Shown here piece by piece: positions 7,473 to 15,928 of a stretch of DNA of 64,000 nucleotides (the first letter of the stretch is position 1; each line of letters starts with the position of its first letter). The stretch comes from Jatrophihabitans sp. (lineage in GTDB: Bacteria; Actinomycetota; Actinomycetes; Mycobacteriales; Jatrophihabitantaceae), in the NCBI GenBank assembly GCA_025963285.1, contig JAOPUX010000151.1, positions 1 to 64,000 of the forward strand, given 5' to 3'. A program made the translations under genes and the position numbers. A model generated the notes under the pieces. It did no database searches. It saw nothing but the letters and a program-made list of their open reading frames with translations, and had not been told where the DNA came from.

Positions 7473-8435
7473 ATGACCAACCGCCTGCACCGTGTCGCCG
7501 TCATGGGCCTGGGCCTGATCGGCGGCTCGCTCATGCACGCCATGCGGCAGGGCGGCCTGGAGGTGGTCGGCTACGACATCGACTCCCAGACGATGGCAGC
7601 AGCGTCCTCGGCGGGCTTCCCGGTTGCTCCGACCGACGCCGCTGCCGTGCACGGCGCCGACCTCGTCGTGCTGGCCATGCCGCTGCCGCAGGTGGCCAAC
7701 GCCCTCGCCTCGCTGGCCCCCCACCTCGCCCCGGGCACGCTGCTCACCGACGTCGGGACCCTCAAGCAGCCGGTGCTCGACGCGGCCCGCGCCCTCGCCC
7801 CGCACGCCCGCTTCGTCGGCGGGCATCCCCTGGCCGGTACCGAGGAGAGCGGCTGGGGCGCCACCGATCCGATGCTCTTCCGCGACGCGCCCTGGACGCT
7901 CTGCCTCGAGCCCGACACCGACACCGAGTCGTGGCTGCGCGTGGCCGAGCTGGTCTGCGACCTCGGGGCCAAGCCGGTACCGACCACCACCGCTGAGCAG
8001 GACACCGCCGTGGCCCGCGTGATCGGCCTGCCGCACGTGCTGGCCGAGGCGCTGGCCCTCACCGGCCTGGCCGGCGGACCGCTCGGCCTCTCGCTGGCCG
8101 CCGGCTCGTACACCTCCGGCTCGCGGGTGGCCCGCACCCGTCCCGACCTCGTCGCCACCTGGTGCGACGACAACCCGGCGCTCGTCACCGCCCTCGACGA
8201 CGTGATCGAGCGGCTCACGAGCGCCCGCGACGACCTGGCGGCCACGAAGTCCGTGCTGCCGCTGGCCGAGGCAGGGCATCGCGCGCGAATGAATTGGGAG
8301 CATCGTTCGTTCGAGCCGGTGGAGCTGCGGGTCGACCCCACCGAGCTCTGCGCGCACGGCCGGCTAGGCGGCTGGATCACCGCCGTGCTGCGCGACGACG
8401 ACGGGGTGCGGCTGCTCGGCATGCGTCCACTCTGA
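7473..8435 (+). CDS. tyrA: Prephenate dehydrogenase
   Basis: A 320-residue cytosolic enzyme of tyrosine biosynthesis that oxidatively decarboxylates prephenate with NAD(P)+. The N-terminal Rossmann fold starts VAVMGLGLIGGSL (residues 8-20). GHPLAGTEESGW contains the conserved HP(L/M)AG motif around the substrate pocket, and the helical dimerisation domain follows. There is no fused chorismate mutase or ACT domain; the length is standard for the monofunctional actinobacterial form. The start is ATG at 7473, although the ribosome binding site is weak. It diverges from the tadA operon and is followed 36 bases later by a small membrane protein gene. Confidence 0.94.
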   Translation: MTNRLHRVAVMGLGLIGGSLMHAMRQGGLEVVGYDIDSQTMAAASSAGFPVAPTDAAAVHGADLVVLAMPLPQVANALASLAPHLAPGTLLTDVGTLKQPVLDAARALAPHARFVGGHPLAGTEESGWGATDPMLFRDAPWTLCLEPDTDTESWLRVAELVCDLGAKPVPTTTAEQDTAVARVIGLPHVLAEALALTGLAGGPLGLSLAAGSYTSGSRVARTRPDLVATWCDDNPALVTALDDVIERLTSARDDLAATKSVLPLAEAGHRARMNWEHRSFEPVELRVDPTELCAHGRLGGWITAVLRDDDGVRLLGMRPL

Positions 8436-8471
8436 CCTGCCACCTACAGCGAACTAGACGAAGGGCATGAC

Positions 8472-8741
8472 GTGTTCTACATCCTGGGGCTCCTGCTCGT
8501 CGGCCTGCTCGCCGGCGCCATCGCCCGCCTCTTCGTAGGCAGCCCGGAGCGACTCGGCTGCCTCGGCACGTCGATCCTCGGCATCATCGGCTCCTACGCC
8601 GGCGGCTCGCTCTGGGCGATCCTCAGCCACGACAAGTTCGACCTCCGCAAGGCCTCGACCTTCATCGGGGCGGTCATCGGCAGCATCGTCGTACTGCTCA
8701 TCTGGCGAGCCTTCGACCGCGCTGGCTCCAGGCGACGCTAG
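8472..8741 (+). CDS. GlsB/YeaQ/YmgE-family membrane protein
   Basis: An 89-residue protein with three hydrophobic segments (about 3-19, 31-50 and 64-82) and Gly-rich helix contacts such as LLAGAIARLF and GAVIGSIVVLLIW. This is the transglycosylase-associated (PF04226) pattern of small stress-linked inner-membrane proteins. Their exact role is not settled. The GTG start at 8472 has GAAGGG seven bases upstream. It lies between tyrA and the tRNA-Glu/tRNA-Asp pair. Confidence 0.85.
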   Translation: MFYILGLLLVGLLAGAIARLFVGSPERLGCLGTSILGIIGSYAGGSLWAILSHDKFDLRKASTFIGAVIGSIVVLLIWRAFDRAGSRRR

Positions 8742-8819
8742 GCCGCGTTTTGGAGCGCGGTGGGCAGTCCCCTATGCTTAGGCGGTCTTCCAGCGGGGTT
8801 AGGATGATGAGGTTTTGAC

Positions 8820-8892
8820 GCCCTCATCGTCTAGTGGCCCAGGACGCCGCCCTTTCACGGCGGTAGCACGGGTTCGAATCCCGTTGGGGGTA
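8820..8892 (+). tRNA. tRNA-Glu (anticodon TTC)
   Basis: A 73-base cloverleaf. The acceptor GCCCTCA pairs with TGGGGGT, including G-U pairs at the first and fifth positions. The anticodon stem CCGCC/GGCGG encloses CTTTCAC (anticodon TTC). The T-arm is ACGGG TTCGAAT CCCGT. No CCA is encoded. The end base pair could be misjudged by one position. Confidence 0.95.
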
Positions 8893-8910
8893 CTGCAGTA
8901 CTAACACCAT

Positions 8911-8984
8911 GGCCCCGTAGCTCAGTTGGTTAGAGCGCTGCCCTGTCACGGCAGAGGTCGCCGGTTCAAGTCCGGTCGGGGTCG
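8911..8984 (+). tRNA. tRNA-Asp (anticodon GTC)
   Basis: A 74-base tRNA starting 18 bases after tRNA-Glu. The acceptor GGCCCCG pairs with CGGGGTC, and the anticodon stem CTGCC/GGCAG encloses CTGTCAC (anticodon GTC). The T-arm is GCCGG TTCAAGT CCGGT. No CCA is encoded. It is likely cotranscribed with tRNA-Glu and followed by a strong hairpin. Confidence 0.96.
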
Positions 8985-9001
8985 CACCGAGTCACGAAGA
9001 G

Positions 9002-9030
9002 GGGCGCTGCCAGCGGGCAGCGCCCTTTCT
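9002..9030 (+). terminator. Intrinsic terminator after the tRNA-Glu/tRNA-Asp unit
   Basis: GGGCGCTGCC (9002-9011) pairs perfectly with GGCAGCGCCC (9016-9025) around an AGCG loop and is followed by TTTCT. This is a classic rho-independent structure 17 bases past tRNA-Asp. Confidence 0.9.
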
Positions 9031-9193
9031 GGTCTGCGGTCGCCGTCCTGCCGAGCCGCGGTCAGAGCAGTGGCGCCGGTGCGGTCAGACACGCCGCGCG
9101 GCAGCCCGCACCGGCGCCGTTACCGGGCCGGCGCGTGCGTAGTCTTTCCAGACACCCCGCGAAAGGTCTGCTGCGAATGATGGGCGCGACACC

Positions 9194-10831
9194 GTGACGC
9201 GCTGGACGGCCGACGACCGCCTCCACGACGGTGGCCAGCCCGAGGCGGGGATCCGCCGCGGCTTCCCCGAGGTCGAGATCACGCAGCCGCTGCCGCGCAT
9301 CGCCGCGCAGGGCGCTCCAGGCCTCTTCGGCCCGCAGGACCAGTCGCTTACCCCCCTCAACCCACCCGCCGCCGCGCCCTCACTGATCGCCAATGCGGCG
9401 GCCCCGGTCCAGGACGCCACAGCTCCCGAGAGCGGGGTGGCGCCGGACGGGGCGGCGGGCGAGGCGCAGCGCGGCAAGCAGCGGGACAAGGCACTGGTGC
9501 GGGCCGCCGTCGCGACGCTGCTGGCCCGGCTCGTCACCACCTTCTCGGTGATCCTCACGCTCGGCATCGCGGCCCACTCCCTCGACAACGCCTCCCTCGG
9601 CGTCATCGCCGTGCTGACCACGCTCACGGCGTTCCTCGGCTTCGGCGACTTCGGCCTCGGCACCCTGTTGATGACGCGCCTGCCAGCCGCGCGCGCCCAC
9701 GGCGATGCCGACGGAGCGCGCCACATCGTCACCCTGACGTTCGGCACGCTCGCCTTCACCGGCACCGTGATCGGCGGCGCCGGGGCCGTCTCCTCGTTCT
9801 TCGCGCCGTGGCCGACCTTGCTCGGGGCGGAGAGCCTGCACGCCGCCGACGTCCGGCACGCAGTGCTGGCCTTCTTCATCCTCGGCGGCGTCTCCATCCC
9901 GGCAGCGATCGGCGGCCGGATCTACACCGCCAACCTCAAGGCCGCGGCTGCTCAGATGTGGCTGGCCGCCGGCTCGTTCCTGTCGCTGGTAGCCACCGGG
10001 GTATGCGGCGCGGAGAAGCTGTCGCTCCCGTACTACGTGCTCGCGATCAGTGGGGTACCTGCCGCCGCCGCCGCGTTGCAGACCGTCTGGGCCTTCGTCC
10101 GGCTCTTCCCGGAGCTGCGCCCACGCCCGACCACGTTCTCGTTCCGCGAGGCGTTCAGCTACCTCAAGGCCGGGCTGCTCTTCGCCGTGATGTCGCTCAG
10201 CGCGGTGATCTCGTACTCGATCGACTCGCTCGTCGTTTCGTCCAACCTCAACGCGGCCAGCGCCGCCGTCTTCGTGCTGGCCTCACGTCTCTTCACCCTG
10301 GTCGGCGGCACGATCGGGCTCGCCGGCCAGCAGCTCTGGTCGGCCCTCAGCGACGCCATCGCCCGGGGCGACGCGGCGTGGGCCCGGTCGCGCTTCTACA
10401 AGACGCTGCAGCTCTCGGTGGGGATCACCGGCGTCGCCAGCGTGCTGCTGGTGGTGGCCGGCCGCCCGATCGTCCATCTCCTGGGCAAGGCCAGCCTGAT
10501 GCCGCCAATGTCACTACTGATCGTTTTGGCCATCTATACCGTCTACTCCACGACGGTCACGCAGGCCGCCTACCTCCTCGCGGCAGTGGAGAAGGTCGGC
10601 GTCATCGCATCGTGCGGCGTGGTGATGGCCGCGGTGAACCTGGCACTGTCGATCTACCTGACCCGCCGCTACGGCCTCACCGGCCCGATCCTGGGCAGCA
10701 TCTTCGCGCTGCTGATCGTCCTGACCGCACCGGTGCTCTGGATGCTCCGCGAGCAGATCCGCGATCTCGACGCGCTGATCGCCGGCCGCCCCCGTGCGGG
10801 CGGCAGCGGCCGTCACCGCGTCAGCAGCTAG
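9194..10831 (+). CDS. Polysaccharide biosynthesis / Wzx-type flippase family membrane protein
   Basis: A 545-residue protein. The first 95 residues are hydrophilic, rich in Pro, Ala and Gln, and probably disordered in the cytoplasm. From about residue 100 there are 12-14 hydrophobic segments in the MOP (MATE/Wzx) superfamily arrangement, with family-type segments such as FGDFGLGTLLMTRLPAARA and a late YGLTGPILGS near residue 495. Such proteins flip lipid-linked glycans across the membrane for cell-surface polysaccharide assembly. The start is the GTG at 9194. The convergent SGNH gene overlaps its end by four bases. The neighbouring SGNH-type genes fit a glycan-modification theme, but no glycosyltransferase is present here. 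Confidence 0.82.
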   Translation: MTRWTADDRLHDGGQPEAGIRRGFPEVEITQPLPRIAAQGAPGLFGPQDQSLTPLNPPAAAPSLIANAAAPVQDATAPESGVAPDGAAGEAQRGKQRDKALVRAAVATLLARLVTTFSVILTLGIAAHSLDNASLGVIAVLTTLTAFLGFGDFGLGTLLMTRLPAARAHGDADGARHIVTLTFGTLAFTGTVIGGAGAVSSFFAPWPTLLGAESLHAADVRHAVLAFFILGGVSIPAAIGGRIYTANLKAAAAQMWLAAGSFLSLVATGVCGAEKLSLPYYVLAISGVPAAAAALQTVWAFVRLFPELRPRPTTFSFREAFSYLKAGLLFAVMSLSAVISYSIDSLVVSSNLNAASAAVFVLASRLFTLVGGTIGLAGQQLWSALSDAIARGDAAWARSRFYKTLQLSVGITGVASVLLVVAGRPIVHLLGKASLMPPMSLLIVLAIYTVYSTTVTQAAYLLAAVEKVGVIASCGVVMAAVNLALSIYLTRRYGLTGPILGSIFALLIVLTAPVLWMLREQIRDLDALIAGRPRAGGSGRHRVSS

Positions 10832-11835
10832 CTGCTGAGCTTCGCGAGCACCTCGGCCACTACCTGATCGGCGATGTGGTGCCTGCCGAGCTCGTTGACG
10901 TGCTCGGAGCCGTCGTTCGGATCGATGAACATCTCGTTCGGCAGCGACGTGCCGGAGTGCACGATCGTGGCCCGCGCGCTGCCGTCCGGGCTGAAGCCGG
11001 CCTGGAAGGCGTTCTCCAGGGCCAGCATGCGCGCCTCGATGAAGGGCTGCACCTCGGGGCCGAGGATCTTCTTCGCCTGCTCCATCGGTACCGGCATCTG
11101 GTAGAGCACGACGTCGAGACCGAGCTCGCGCACGCGCGCCCCCAGCGCCGTGGCGTCGGCCAGGTAACCCTCGTCGAGCTCCACCGTGGCGCCGTGGTGG
11201 TAGGCCATCAGCAGGTGCAGCGCCTGGTCGGCGTCCAGCCCCGCGGCGGCCGGGTTCTTCAACCTGCGCCGGTACTCGGAGACGGGCATGGTGCCGGCCA
11301 CCGTCGAGTGCGGCAGCTCGTCATGCCGCTTCATCTCAGCCGGCGAGGCAGGCGGTACGAGCGCCCGGAAGCGCGCCGAGCGGGCACCCGGCTTGATCTT
11401 GCGGAGCTTTGCAAGCGGCCGCACATACCCGTACTCGGGGTGGAAGAGCCAGGCGGGCTCACCGAGCCGGATGCAGAGGCCGATGATCAACAGCGGTCTG
11501 GAGCCATGCGCGGCAGCGATGTCCAGATAGGTCTTGAAGAGCGCCGGGTGATAACCCGGGCCGACCACGCTGTGGAAGCGGGTGCCCTGGGGCAGGCCGG
11601 CCGCATAGAGCTGCGGCAGGGTGCGCCTGTCCTCGTCGTAGTCGGCGGTGAAGAGGCTCTCCGACGCCCCGAAGTGCAGCACGTCGACCGGCCCCTGCTC
11701 GAGTGCCAGCGCGAGGTTGCGTGCCGCGCGCACCTCGGGGTTGTCGAGGCGCTTGCGGGTGCGACGGACCCGCGCACCGACGTTGCGGCGGAGCCGGACC
11801 TGTAGCGGCGGCTTCGGGGGGGCACTCTCGGACAT
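10828..11835 (-). CDS. SGNH-hydrolase-like protein, hypothetical
   Basis: A 335-residue protein with an Arg-rich N-terminus (about 1-40). A first strand and turn, VDVLHFGASESLF, resembles GDSL block I. LYQMPVPMEQ lies in the middle, and a C-terminal NELGRHHIADQVV resembles block V with a possible catalytic His. There is no obvious signal peptide. It is paired with the next gene, which also shows SGNH features, three bases apart on the same strand. Proteins like this in flippase neighbourhoods may deacylate or acylate glycans, but the activity is inferred from fold only. Confidence 0.55.
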   Translation of the reverse strand: MSESAPPKPPLQVRLRRNVGARVRRTRKRLDNPEVRAARNLALALEQGPVDVLHFGASESLFTADYDEDRRTLPQLYAAGLPQGTRFHSVVGPGYHPALFKTYLDIAAAHGSRPLLIIGLCIRLGEPAWLFHPEYGYVRPLAKLRKIKPGARSARFRALVPPASPAEMKRHDELPHSTVAGTMPVSEYRRRLKNPAAAGLDADQALHLLMAYHHGATVELDEGYLADATALGARVRELGLDVVLYQMPVPMEQAKKILGPEVQPFIEARMLALENAFQAGFSPDGSARATIVHSGTSLPNEMFIDPNDGSEHVNELGRHHIADQVVAEVLAKLSS

Positions 11836-11838
11836 CGG

Positions 11839-12588
11839 TCAAGCATCCTGTCTGGCGCGGAGGGTGTCGAATTCTGCACGGACCACCACGCGGCCTGCCG
11901 CGTTCACATGGCAGCCGTCGAAGGAGAGCTCAGTACGCAGCGCGCCGGTGCCGTCAGCGAGGCCAGGGGTCGCGTCGAGGAGCAGGGCGTCGGTGGGGTC
12001 GACGGCCGCCTGCAGGGCCGCGCGCAGGCGGCCGAAGACGTCGAGACGCTCGGCGAGCGTGCCGGCCACCGGGAAGCCCTGGGCATCCTGCACCTCGTCG
12101 CTCGGGGGCACCGGCACCACGAAGACGACCTGCTCGGCACGGGCTAGCGCGCCCAGCGCCTGGCCGTGCTCGACATAGGTGGCCGGGAAGTCGAGCGGCG
12201 TCGCGGTGCCGGCCAGCCGCGGCCCGAGGTGGCAGCGGATGTCGATCTCCCCCACGACGAGCAGGAGCGTGATGGGCACCCGGCCGTAGCGGCCGAGACG
12301 CCGGGCCAGACGGACGATGTCGGGCGGGAAGCCGTCCCGGGCCAGGGAGAACATCAGGCGCGGCCCGAGGTGGCGGACGTAGCGGCGCGGGGCAACCCGG
12401 TTCTGCGCGGGCACCGGCCAGTCGCTGGTGTTCAGATGGGAGGCGTGCGAGTCGCCCACCCAGAGCTCGATCGGGCCGCCGCCCAGCGAGAGCAGCACGA
12501 GCCCCCAGCCGCGGAGGTTCGTGGCCGCACGCTGACGCCAGAGCTGCCACCTGCGGCGCAGCACCCGCAGCCTGAATTTGATCGACAC
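11839..12588 (-). CDS. SGNH/GDSL-hydrolase-like protein
   Basis: A 249-residue protein with a basic N-terminus followed by IELWVGDSHASHLN, where GDSH matches block I with the nucleophile Ser. The middle holds LLLVVGEIDIRCH (block III-like), and the C-terminal SFDGCHVNAAG matches the DxxH block V. It is a plausible esterase or acyltransferase. The frame runs to 12837, but the upstream part overlaps the divergent ATPase gene antisense, so the GTG at 12588 is preferred; its ribosome binding site is weak. Together with the following SGNH-like gene it forms a two-gene unit. Confidence 0.65.
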   Translation of the reverse strand: MSIKFRLRVLRRRWQLWRQRAATNLRGWGLVLLSLGGGPIELWVGDSHASHLNTSDWPVPAQNRVAPRRYVRHLGPRLMFSLARDGFPPDIVRLARRLGRYGRVPITLLLVVGEIDIRCHLGPRLAGTATPLDFPATYVEHGQALGALARAEQVVFVVPVPPSDEVQDAQGFPVAGTLAERLDVFGRLRAALQAAVDPTDALLLDATPGLADGTGALRTELSFDGCHVNAAGRVVVRAEFDTLRARQDA

Positions 12589-12691
12589 CGGAACGAGGTT
12601 ATCTCGCGGTCCGCATCTAGACTCAACTCGTCCTGCCCCCGCAGGCGACCGTCGGCATCGCCGACGGTCTGTGTCATTGAGGGGGTGTGCC

Positions 12692-14677
12692 ATGCCGAGC
12701 CGCTTCGTTGGTCGCGCGGCCGAGCTCGAGCTGTTCGGCACCCTCCTGCAGACCGCTACGTGCGCCCAGCCGGCCGCCCTGGTGCTGCACGGGGTCGGCG
12801 GCATCGGGAAGTCAGCGCTGCTCTCGGTCGCTGCCAAGCGCGCTCAGCTGGCCGGCCATCCGGTGCTCGAGGTCGACCTGACGAGCGTCGAGCATCGGCG
12901 CGGAGCGCTCCGGGAGACGATCACCCGCGAGCTCGCGGACGAGGGCACCGTCATGTTCCTTGACGGATGGCAGCAGCCCGGCGCGCTGATGACCTGGCTG
13001 CGCCAGCACTGGAGCACCGACCTGCCCGGGGTCGCGCTCGTCGTGGCGGCCGGCCGACTGGCCCCGCCGCCGGACCTGCCACGCACGATCGGGTGGCACG
13101 CCACCGTGCACGCCGCCCTCCTCCCCCCGCTCAGCGCCGACGAGATGCGCGAATACCTCGCACCCGAGGCGTTGCCGGAGCAGGTGCGCGAGCAGATCGT
13201 GGCGTGCAGCGTCGGCAATCCGCTCGCGCTGACCGCACTCACGCACCTCGCCGTCACCTCCCCCGAGCGGCTGCCGGAGCGCTCGATCGGGGACGATCCG
13301 GAGTCGGCCCGACTCGTGATCGACGGCATCGTCGAGCCGGTGCCAGGCCGTCGTCACCGTCGTGCCCTGCAGGTGGCCGCCCACGCGCGGTACACCACCG
13401 AGGACCTCCTCGCGTCGGCGGTCGACGGCGACGTGCACGAGCTCTTCGAGTGGTTACGTCGCCAGCCCTACATCTCGTCGTCGCGGTGGGGGCTGTACCC
13501 GGACGAGCTGGTCCGGATGGTGGTCGACGGCGATCTGCGCTGGCGTGACCGGATGGCCTACAGCGCCATGCATCGACACCTCATGGCGCACCTCGTCGCC
13601 CGTATCCAGCAGCCTTACAGCGACGGGCCGACCCGCTTCCGGGACTCCCTCGACGCGATGTACCTGAACCGCAGCAGGCTGCCCGTGCAGTTCGCTTCGG
13701 CCGGTCAGCTCGAGTGGGGGATGCTGGAGAACGCGACGTTCCGCGGCTTCGACCCCGCGGACGAAGCCGCGGTGCTGGCCATCGCGGCGCGTGACGAGTC
13801 GGCCGTGCAGGTGGCGGCACTGCGGGCGAGCCTGGGCGACGATCCCGAGCGCTGCACGGTCTTCTGTGACCGGGACGGTGCCGTCTTCGGCTTCAGCCTG
13901 CACGTCGAGCGGGGGTCGGTCACCGACACCGCACTCGAACTCGTCCAGGCCCACACCCAGGAGTACGGCCCACCCCGCCCGGGTGAACGCGTCGGGGTGT
14001 TGCGTATCGGCGGCATCAGGTCGAGGCAGGCCGGTCTGGCCGTAGCACTCGGGGTCGGCACCACCGCGCTGCATGCGTTGAACAGCGCGCAGAACTCCTG
14101 GGACTTCCTGGTCGTGCCCTCCCCCGAACTCTGGCGGGACTCGCTGGCCTACTTCGACTTCCACGAGGTGGGCACGTACGACTCGGCCGGTCAGACCTTC
14201 GGTGTCTTCGGCCACGACTGGCGACGGCTCAGCGTGGACAAGTGGCTGGCGAAGGTGGTCGACCAGCCCTGGGACGCACCGCTGGCCGAGCCCACGGGGG
14301 TGGCTAGCCGCGTGGTGGCCAGTGAGGACGAGTTCGTCACCGCGGTGCGCGATGCGCTGCACAATTTGCACTCCGACCGCCGCCTGGCACTGAACCCGCT
14401 CGTCGACTCGCGGATCGTGCGCAGCGGCGACCCCGAATTCACCCCGGAGCGGCGGCTGCGCGCCTTGATCCTCGGGGCCGCGGAGTCGCTACGTGACGAG
14501 GACCCCGGCCTCTACCGCATCCTCGACCGGACCTACCTTCGCCAGAACGTGCCGCAGCAGCGCGTGGCCGAGACCCTGGGGATCCCGTTCAGCACCTACC
14601 GTCGGCACCGCAACCGGGCCGTCGAGCTCGTGGCGCAGCGGCTGTGGCGCCGTGAGCGGGGTGCCGGTGCACCTTGA
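12692..14677 (+). CDS. STAND-like P-loop ATPase with C-terminal HTH
   Basis: A 661-residue cytosolic protein. It starts with the AAA/NACHT-type entry FVGRAAELELF and Walker A GVGGIGKS (34-41), with a plausible Walker B (TVMFLDGW) near residue 90. The 250-350 region is helical. The 380-560 region alternates strands and helices and includes GERVGVLRIGGIRSRQAG, loosely like an acyltransferase (GNAT) fold. The last 60 residues contain VPQQRVAETLGIPFSTYRRHRNRAV, a sigma-region-4/LuxR-like helix-turn-helix. This architecture suggests a signal-responsive transcription factor. The ATG at 12692 follows GAGGGGG; the frame extends upstream without support. Confidence 0.75.
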   Translation: MPSRFVGRAAELELFGTLLQTATCAQPAALVLHGVGGIGKSALLSVAAKRAQLAGHPVLEVDLTSVEHRRGALRETITRELADEGTVMFLDGWQQPGALMTWLRQHWSTDLPGVALVVAAGRLAPPPDLPRTIGWHATVHAALLPPLSADEMREYLAPEALPEQVREQIVACSVGNPLALTALTHLAVTSPERLPERSIGDDPESARLVIDGIVEPVPGRRHRRALQVAAHARYTTEDLLASAVDGDVHELFEWLRRQPYISSSRWGLYPDELVRMVVDGDLRWRDRMAYSAMHRHLMAHLVARIQQPYSDGPTRFRDSLDAMYLNRSRLPVQFASAGQLEWGMLENATFRGFDPADEAAVLAIAARDESAVQVAALRASLGDDPERCTVFCDRDGAVFGFSLHVERGSVTDTALELVQAHTQEYGPPRPGERVGVLRIGGIRSRQAGLAVALGVGTTALHALNSAQNSWDFLVVPSPELWRDSLAYFDFHEVGTYDSAGQTFGVFGHDWRRLSVDKWLAKVVDQPWDAPLAEPTGVASRVVASEDEFVTAVRDALHNLHSDRRLALNPLVDSRIVRSGDPEFTPERRLRALILGAAESLRDEDPGLYRILDRTYLRQNVPQQRVAETLGIPFSTYRRHRNRAVELVAQRLWRRERGAGAP

Positions 14678-14700
14678 GCGGCTCGCTAGGGTCGTAGGAG

Positions 14701-15360
14701 ATGACTCCCACCCTGCTCCTGGCCGCGCACGGCACCGAATCACCGGCCGGGTCGGCCACCACCCGTGAGCTGGTCGCGGCGATCGCCGCGGCCCGGCCCG
14801 GCCTCGACGTGCAGCTCTGCTTCCTCGACGTCGCCACCCCGTCACTGGCAACCGCCCTGGACGGCCTGCCGGGCGACGTCGTGGTGGTGCCGCTGCTGCT
14901 CTCGGCCGGCTATCACGTCGCCACCGACATCCCGGCCGTCGTGGCGGGGCGCCCGAACGTGCGAGTGGCGGGCCACCTCGGCCCCGACCCCCTGATCATC
15001 GCAGCGGTGGCCGACCGACTGCTCGCCGCGCGGGGCTCGCAGACACCGGTCAGCACTGCCTTCGCCGCGATCGCCTCGTCCCGGTCGTCTGCGTGGGGCG
15101 AGGTCAACGAGGCGGTGGCCGCTCTCTCGCTGGCCGTCGGACGCGACGTCACCCTGCTACCGCTCGGCAGCGGCGCCGCCACGACACTCGCCACACTGCC
15201 CGCCCCGGTTGAGGTCGCCGTCTACCTGCTGGCCGAGGGGACCTTCCTCGGCGAACTGCAGGCGTCCGCGGGTACGGCGCTGGTCGCAGCGCCCATCGGG
15301 GTCCACCCCCTGCTCGTCTCGCTAGTGCTCGCCCGCTACGACACGGCGGTCGGACCATGA
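14701..15360 (+). CDS. Sirohydrochlorin chelatase-like (CbiX/SirB) protein
   Basis: A 219-residue protein that appears to contain two CbiX-type halves. The first (1-110) starts TPTLLLAAHGTESPAGS with the conserved metal-binding His10 and continues VVVPLLLSAGYHVATDIP with His72 and nearby residues. The second half is degenerate and lacks an obvious HG motif. Members insert iron or cobalt into sirohydrochlorin during siroheme or cobalamin synthesis. No other tetrapyrrole gene is adjacent, so the metal cannot be assigned. The ATG follows the STAND gene by 23 bases. Confidence 0.85.
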   Translation: MTPTLLLAAHGTESPAGSATTRELVAAIAAARPGLDVQLCFLDVATPSLATALDGLPGDVVVVPLLLSAGYHVATDIPAVVAGRPNVRVAGHLGPDPLIIAAVADRLLAARGSQTPVSTAFAAIASSRSSAWGEVNEAVAALSLAVGRDVTLLPLGSGAATTLATLPAPVEVAVYLLAEGTFLGELQASAGTALVAAPIGVHPLLVSLVLARYDTAVGP

Positions 15361-15446
15361 CGGCCCGCTGCTGAGTCGTCAAGACTGCCCTGGGCGGTCC
15401 GGTAGACTTCTGCCGGTTCCGCTTCGGGCATTCGCCCGGGCGGTAC

Positions 15447-15523
15447 GGCCAGGTAGCTCAGCTGGTACGAGCGACCGCCTGAAAAGCGGTAGGTCGGCGG
15501 TTCGATCCCGCCCCTGGCCACCA
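15447..15523 (+). tRNA. tRNA-Phe (anticodon GAA), probable integration locus
   Basis: A 77-base tRNA including encoded CCA. The acceptor GGCCAGG pairs with CCTGGCC, and the anticodon stem ACCGC/GCGGT encloses CTGAAAA (anticodon GAA). The T-loop is TTCGATC. A short CCCAG/CTGGG hairpin (15531-15545) follows. Mobile-element debris begins within 220 bases of its 3' end, consistent with tRNA-directed integration. Confidence 0.96.
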
Positions 15524-15737
15524 CGAATCCCCCAGAAAAACTGGGCTCCGGACTGGAGCAGCAGTGTCTGGCGATTTTCTGGTAGCGACGGTGATAGCCA
15601 CTCGGGCTACCGCACTGGACTACATCGATACGTCTCGGAACCGCGGTTCGGCATGCGCCGACCGGGTCCGAATCGGTCCGAATGGCACCTCGCCCGGCAC
15701 CTGCTTGTCGATACGACATCGGCGGCAGAAGGCTGCG

Positions 15738-15863
15738 ATGACCGGAAGAGCCGAAGAGGCACTTCGCGCGGCGACGGCACTCATCGACACGATCGAGGCC
15801 GAGCTAGCCGCGGCCCGCTCGGCGGTGGCGGCGGCTCAGGCCGCGTTGGAGTCGGATCTTTGA
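15738..15863 (+). CDS. Small helical ORF coupled to the excisionase remnant
   Basis: A 41-residue Ala/Glu-rich product (starting MTGRAEEALRAATALIDTIE) predicted as one long helix. Its TGA overlaps a TTG codon by four bases (TTGA), which then reads into an excisionase-like HTH sequence. That arrangement resembles the small gene pairs at the edge of actinobacterial integrative elements. A longer frame back to 15564 exists but reads low-complexity sequence. Function unknown. Confidence 0.4.
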   Translation: MTGRAEEALRAATALIDTIEAELAAARSAVAAAQAALESDL

Positions 15864-15928
15864 CTCCGGCCGCGTACACGACCGAGCAAGTAGCGCAGCT
15901 CCTCGGACTCTCACAGTCGCTCAGATGA
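15860..15928 (+). pseudogene. Truncated excisionase/MerR-type HTH remnant
   Basis: Starting at a TTG coupled to the preceding ORF, the 22-residue product contains AYTTEQVAQLLGLSQS. This is the first two helices of a helix-turn-helix 17/excisionase domain. The frame then stops at TGA (15926-15928) with the rest of the roughly 60-residue domain missing. It is best read as the broken end of an xis-like gene left by recombination next to tRNA-Phe. Confidence 0.55.

Noticed and set aside
8926-9180. 84-residue plus-strand frame starting MVRALPCHGRGRRFKSG
   Set aside because: It begins inside tRNA-Asp and runs through a terminator.
9808-11805. 665-residue plus-strand frame over flippase and SGNH genes
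   Set aside because: Arg/Gly/His-rich off-frame reading; the flippase and the minus-strand SGNH protein have clear motifs in the other frames.
15336-15719. 127-residue minus-strand frame containing GGIEPPTYRFSGGRSYQLSY
   Set aside because: This is the well-known antisense reading of a tRNA-Phe gene; the tRNA at 15447-15523 explains it.
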